A DNA stretch of 10,242 nt from Modestobacter sp. (GTDB lineage Bacteria; Actinomycetota; Actinomycetes; Mycobacteriales; Geodermatophilaceae), in the NCBI GenBank assembly GCA_025965635.1, contig JAOPWO010000228.1, positions 1 through 10,242 of the forward strand. The letters are read 5' to 3'. Below, in pieces: positions 6,814-10,242 of this stretch (position 1 is its first letter; each line of letters begins with the position of its first letter). The notes under the pieces were generated by a model that was not told where the DNA came from, did not search any database, and was given only the letters and a program-made list of their open reading frames with translations. The position numbers and the translations under genes are program-made.

Positions 6814-8388
6814 TCAGGCCTGCAGCCACACGGTCGCGTCGTCGGGCAGCGTGCCGTCGCCGACGTCTGCGCTCGCGACCAGCACCTGCCCCTCGGGGAG
6901 GGGGATCGGGGCGCCGGAGAAGTTGACCAGGCACACGAGGCCGCCGGGACGGCGGAACGCCAGGCACCCGGCGGGTGCCGGTAGCCACTCCAGCCCGTTC
7001 CCGCTGATCGACGGCGACGAGCCGCGCAGCGCCAGCGCCCGTCGGTACAGCGACAGCATCGAGCCGGCCTCGCGGCCCTGGGCCGCGACGGTCAGCGGAG
7101 CCCAGCCGGCCGGCATCGGCAGCCAGGTGTCCGGGGCGGTGGAGAACCCGTAGGGCGGGGTGTCCCCGCCCCACGGCATCGGCACCCGGCAGGCGTCCCG
7201 GCCGCGCTCGGTGTGGCCGGAGCGTTCCCAGATGGGGTCCTGCAGCACCTCGTCGGGGAGGTCGACGTCGGGCAGGCCGAGCTCGTCGCCGTTGTAGAGG
7301 TAGGCGGCCCCGGGCAGGGCCAGCTGCAGCAGCGCCGCGGCCCGGGCCCGCCGGGTGCCCAGCTCGCCGCCCCCGTAGCGGGTGACGTGCCGCGGCCGGT
7401 CGTGGTTGGACAGCACCCAGCAGGCCGGTGCCGGCGTGGCGGCCACGGTGGCCAGGGAGCGGTCGATCGCCGTCCGCAGCTCGTCGCAGTCCCAGCCGGC
7501 GGTGAGCAGCTTGAAGTTGAAGGCCAGGTGCAGCTCGTCGGGGCGCAGGTACTCGGCCAGCCGGGCGTCGTCGGCCACCCAGACCTCACCGACGGCCATC
7601 GCGCCGGGGTGGTCGTCGAGCACGGCACGGACCCGCCGGTGGATCAGGTGGACCCCGTCCTGGTCGAAGCGGTGGTCGCCGGGACCGTGGTCGGCGAGCA
7701 GGCCGGTGTCCTCCATCGGCACCATGTCCGGCAGCCCCTCGGGCTTGGCCATGCCGTGCGCGACGTCGATCCGGAAACCGTCGACGCCCCGGTCCAGCCA
7801 GAAGCGCATCGTCGTCTCGAGGTCCTCGACGACCTCCGGGTTGGTGAAGTCCAGGTCGGGCTGCTCGGGGGCGAACAGGTGCAGGTACCACTGCCCGTCG
7901 GGCACCCGGGTCCACGCCGGGCCGCCGAACACCGAGGGCCAGTTGTTAGGCGGCTCGTCGCCGTCGCGACCACGACCGTCGCGGAAGACGTACCGGGCCC
8001 GCGCCGGCGACCCGGCGGGGGAGACGAGCGCCTCCTGGAACCACTCGCGCTGGTGGGAGCTGTGGTTGGGGACCAGGTCGACGGTCACCTTGATGCCCCG
8101 GTCGTGGGCATCGGCCAGGAGCGCGTCGAAGCCGGCGAGGTCGCCGAAGACCGGTTCGACGTCCCGGGGATCGGCGACGTCGTAGCCGTGGTCGGCCATC
8201 GGCGAGGGGTAGAACGGCGTGATCCACAGGGCGTCGACGCCGAGGTCGGACAGGTACGGCAGCCGGTCGCGGATGCCGGCCAGGTCGCCGACGCCGTCGC
8301 CGCTGCCGTCGGCGAAGCTGCGCACGTAGACCTGGTAGAAGACGGCGTCGCGCCACCAGTCGACGGGCAGGGTCGGGCTCTCGCTCAG
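6814..8388 (-). CDS. aglA: GH13 alpha-glucosidase (AglA-like), probable CTG start
   Basis: A cytoplasmic glycoside hydrolase family 13 enzyme that releases glucose from alpha-glucosides such as maltose or trehalose-related sugars; the exact linkage is not readable. The 524-residue product opens with WWRDAVFYQVYVRSF, then G-D-G-V-G-D-L-A-G-I. It has the four GH13 regions: DLVPNHSS (D104-H109), G-F-R-I-D-V-A-H with nucleophile D208, A-V-G-E-V-W with acid/base E268, and L-S-N-H-D with D330. A beta-sandwich tail ends at the stop 6814. No ATG, GTG or TTG lies near the conserved N-terminus. GAGGAG (8400-8395) stands six bases before CTG 8388, giving L-S-E-S-P-T, so I take CTG as the start. A TTG at 8478, overlapping the glbO stop as TTGA, would add 30 residues rich in rare codons (TCA, CGA, GGA, CAT) across a hairpin and is less likely. 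Confidence 0.93.
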   Translation of the reverse strand: MSESPTLPVDWWRDAVFYQVYVRSFADGSGDGVGDLAGIRDRLPYLSDLGVDALWITPFYPSPMADHGYDVADPRDVEPVFGDLAGFDALLADAHDRGIKVTVDLVPNHSSHQREWFQEALVSPAGSPARARYVFRDGRGRDGDEPPNNWPSVFGGPAWTRVPDGQWYLHLFAPEQPDLDFTNPEVVEDLETTMRFWLDRGVDGFRIDVAHGMAKPEGLPDMVPMEDTGLLADHGPGDHRFDQDGVHLIHRRVRAVLDDHPGAMAVGEVWVADDARLAEYLRPDELHLAFNFKLLTAGWDCDELRTAIDRSLATVAATPAPACWVLSNHDRPRHVTRYGGGELGTRRARAAALLQLALPGAAYLYNGDELGLPDVDLPDEVLQDPIWERSGHTERGRDACRVPMPWGGDTPPYGFSTAPDTWLPMPAGWAPLTVAAQGREAGSMLSLYRRALALRGSSPSISGNGLEWLPAPAGCLAFRRPGGLVCLVNFSGAPIPLPEGQVLVASADVGDGTLPDDATVWLQA

Positions 8389-8431
8389 CGGAGGCTCCTC
8401 GGAGGTCTTCCCACGTGCATGGCCCGGTCCA

Positions 8432-8450
8432 CCGGCTCGCGCCGAGCCGG
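8432..8450 (-). terminator. Perfect 8-bp hairpin between glbO and aglA
   Basis: CCGGCTCG (8432-8439) and CGAGCCGG (8443-8450) pair perfectly around the three-base loop CGC. It lies 25 bases after the glbO stop and 43 bases before the proposed aglA start on the minus strand. It could be a glbO terminator lacking a U-run, or an operator, since the 19 bases are a near-palindrome. Its place argues that this stretch is not part of the aglA coding sequence. Confidence 0.5.
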
Positions 8451-8474
8451 CGAGGCGTGAGGGGGCGGGGTCCT

Positions 8475-8873
8475 TCAACGGTTCTGCATGCTGCGGGCAG
8501 CCATCTCCAGGTAAGCCCACAGCGTCGCGTCCTGCTCGGCGGGGAGCGCGAGGGAGTCGACCGCCGCCCGCATGCGGGTCAGCCACGCGTCACGCTCGAC
8601 CTCCCGGATGGCGAACGGTGCGTGGCGCATCCGCAGCCGCGGGTGGCCACGGTGCTCGGAGTAGGTGCGCGGGCCGCCCCAGTACTGCTCCAGGAACGAC
8701 CGGAGGCGTGCTTCGGCGCCGTCCCAGTCGTCGTCGGGGTACAGCGGGCGCAGCACCGGGTCCTCGCGCACGCCGGCGTAGAAATGCGCGACGAGGGCCC
8801 GGAACGTGGGGGCACCACCGACCTCGGCGTAGAAGCTGCCCGGCGAGGGCAGTGACTGGCTCGTCTCGCTCAT
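8475..8873 (-). CDS. glbO: Group II truncated haemoglobin (trHbO)
   Basis: A 2-on-2 haem globin of 132 residues that binds oxygen and can handle nitric oxide or peroxide; in mycobacteria it is associated with the membrane and respiration. Seen here: S-F-Y-A-E-V-G-G at the start, Y32 at position B10 (HFYAGV), Y45 at CD1 (RPLYPDDD), the highly conserved segment FLEQYWGGPRTYSEHRGHPR, proximal haem ligand H84 (F8) in RMRHAPF, and W97 (G8) in ERDAWL. Tyr at B10 and CD1 together with Trp G8 mark group II. The ATG at 8873 overlaps the TGA of the upstream MFS gene by four bases (ATGA); a GGAG lies only two bases before it, so translation is probably coupled. In M. tuberculosis glbO also sits next to aglA (Rv2470-Rv2471, from memory). 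Confidence 0.96.
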   Translation of the reverse strand: MSETSQSLPSPGSFYAEVGGAPTFRALVAHFYAGVREDPVLRPLYPDDDWDGAEARLRSFLEQYWGGPRTYSEHRGHPRLRMRHAPFAIREVERDAWLTRMRAAVDSLALPAEQDATLWAYLEMAARSMQNR

Positions 8874-10242
8874 GTCTCCGATCGTCCCCCAGCCCTGCCA
8901 CCCGGGAGAACCGGAGCGACCGTGTCCCGCGCCACGGGGTGTCCGACGTCGTCCCCGCCGGGCCGGGGCCGACGTCCCAGCGCGGCCAGCGGACCGGCCA
9001 CCGCGACCAGCCCCAGCGCTCCGCAGAGCGCCACCACGGTGCTGGGGGCCAGCAGCTCCGCGCTGCCGCCGGCCAGCACGACGCCGATGCCCTGGACCCC
9101 GGACAGGCCGGCCACGGCGACGCCGAAGGCCCGGCCGCGGAAGGCGCTGGGCACCGCCTGCACGAACGCCACGTTCAACGGGATGGAGCACGCGCCGCCC
9201 ACGCCGGCGATGAAGAACAGGACGAGCACCAGGACGAACGTGCCGGTGCCTGCGCCGAGCCAGGCGGGCACGAGGCCGGCCAGCAGAACCCCGCCCAGCG
9301 ACAACCCGACCAGTGGACCGACCAGCCGGGCCCGCAGGTCGGGCGGGCAGAGCCGGCCGACCAGCAGGCCACCCACCACGGTGCCGGCCGGGTTCGCGGC
9401 CAGCAGCAGGCCGGTGGCCGAGGTCGTGTCCTGCAGTTGCAGCGCCAGGGGCGCGGCGATGCCCTCGGGGGCGTTGGCGAAGAGCGCAGCCACCCAGAGC
9501 AGCCCGACGATCGCCCGCAGGCGCGGCTGCCCGACGATGTAGCGCAGTCCGCTCCCGGTGTCGTGCCAGATCGAGGGCGCCGGGCCGCCGTCCGGCGGGG
9601 GGCGGGCCGGCGCCGGGCGCCGCTCGAGGCTGCGGGTGAGCCAGACGGCCGAGACGGCGAAGGTCGTGGCGTCGAGCAGCAGTGCGGCCGACGGCGACAG
9701 GGTGAGCAGCAGCGCGCCGCCGAGGACGAAGCCGATCAGCTGCGCCAGCTGCTGGGTGATCCCGGTGAGCGAGGTGGCGACGGCGTACCGGTCGCCCTCC
9801 AGGACGTCGGCCATCAGCGCCGCACGGGCTGCCTCGAACGGTGGAGCGCAGATCGAGACCAGCAGCAGCAGGCCGAGCAGCACCGGCAGGGGCACCCCGG
9901 GGATCGCCATGACGGCGACCAGCACGGCGCGCGCGACGTCGCTGGCGATGAGCACCCGGTGCCGGGGGAGCCGGTCGGCCAGCGCGGCCAGCACCGGCCC
10001 GGCGAGCAGCCACGGGAGGTAGCTGATCCCGAAGGTGACGGCCGACAGGACGGCCGAGTCGGTGCGCTGGTAGACGAGGACGGTGAGGGCCACCCGGGCC
10101 AGCTCGTCGCCGATGGTGGACAGCAGGTAGGAGCCGAACAACGGACGGAACTGGCGGACGGCGAAGACCTGGCGGAACGTCGCCGGACGGCTGGTGCCGG
10201 CCCCGGCCGGTGCGCCGGGGCGAGGGCGGCGGCCGGTCAGCG
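8870..10242 (-). CDS. MFS transporter, probable efflux permease (5' end beyond the window)
   Basis: A membrane exporter of the major facilitator superfamily, EntS/MDR-like. About 456 residues are visible. The frame continues upstream through T-F-R-Q-V-F-A-V-R-Q-F-R-P-L-F-G-S-Y-L-L to the right edge without a usable start, so the N-terminus is outside the window; a start at TTG 10141 would cut off this conserved lead-in. The first half has the MFS loop motif A-L-A-D-R-L-P-R-H-R between helices 2 and 3, and there are about twelve hydrophobic segments, with a loop containing RRPAPARPPPDGGPAPS at the centre. The C-terminal 40 residues are a hydrophilic Gly/Arg/Pro tail. The TGA (8872-8870) overlaps the ATG of glbO, so the two form a transcription unit. 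The substrate is unknown; drugs, siderophores or metabolites are all possible for this family. Confidence 0.9.
   Translation of the reverse strand, partial: LTGRRPRPGAPAGAGTSRPATFRQVFAVRQFRPLFGSYLLSTIGDELARVALTVLVYQRTDSAVLSAVTFGISYLPWLLAGPVLAALADRLPRHRVLIASDVARAVLVAVMAIPGVPLPVLLGLLLLVSICAPPFEAARAALMADVLEGDRYAVATSLTGITQQLAQLIGFVLGGALLLTLSPSAALLLDATTFAVSAVWLTRSLERRPAPARPPPDGGPAPSIWHDTGSGLRYIVGQPRLRAIVGLLWVAALFANAPEGIAAPLALQLQDTTSATGLLLAANPAGTVVGGLLVGRLCPPDLRARLVGPLVGLSLGGVLLAGLVPAWLGAGTGTFVLVLVLFFIAGVGGACSIPLNVAFVQAVPSAFRGRAFGVAVAGLSGVQGIGVVLAGGSAELLAPSTVVALCGALGLVAVAGPLAALGRRPRPGGDDVGHPVARDTVAPVLPGGRAGGRSET

Noticed and set aside
7213..8460. Plus-strand open frame of 415 residues
   Set aside because: Antisense shadow of aglA, which has all GH13 catalytic motifs on the minus strand.

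Overview
The window is a stretch of very GC-rich chromosome (by eye well over 70% G+C, strong G/C third-position bias, many GTG starts) from an actinobacterium. Gene content and protein style suggest Geodermatophilaceae or a close relative, but that placement is an inference from general likeness, not from a search. No phage, IS, CRISPR or plasmid genes were seen.

Layout. Positions 1-465 hold no intact gene, only a probable decayed fragment of a 2-oxoacid dehydrogenase E2 (acyltransferase) gene. A tRNA-Arg(TCT) lies on the minus strand at 466-538. After a repeat-bearing leader come three plus-strand genes: a single-stranded DNA-binding protein (839-1384), the ribosome-associated ABC-F ATPase EttA (1496-3166, interrupted by an in-frame TAA at 3035-3037) and, further on, a hotdog-fold acyl-CoA thioesterase (3787-4203). 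Between the last two lies a minus-strand protein-tyrosine-phosphatase-like gene (3294-3728), separated from ettA by two strong hairpins.

From 4229 to the right edge everything is on the minus strand. In transcription order: an MFS exporter running off the window edge, a group II truncated haemoglobin (glbO) overlapping it by ATGA, a GH13 alpha-glucosidase (aglA) that seems to start with CTG, then a tight bioY - ecfA - ecfT - MOSC cluster whose members overlap by 1-4 bases. BioY with EcfA and EcfT forms a complete energy-coupling-factor biotin importer. The MOSC-domain protein is translationally tied to it.

The order ssb / ettA / thioesterase on one strand and glbO / aglA on the other recalls the Mycobacterium tuberculosis Rv2470-Rv2478c neighbourhood (from memory), so most of the window looks like an old conserved actinobacterial block, with the biotin importer/MOSC cassette and the phosphatase lying inside it. 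The main points worth a second look are the internal stop in ettA, the E2 gene remnant beside the tRNA, the CTG start of aglA, the coupled MOSC gene, and the hairpins and DnaA-box-like repeats between genes. No clearly new multi-gene system is evident.
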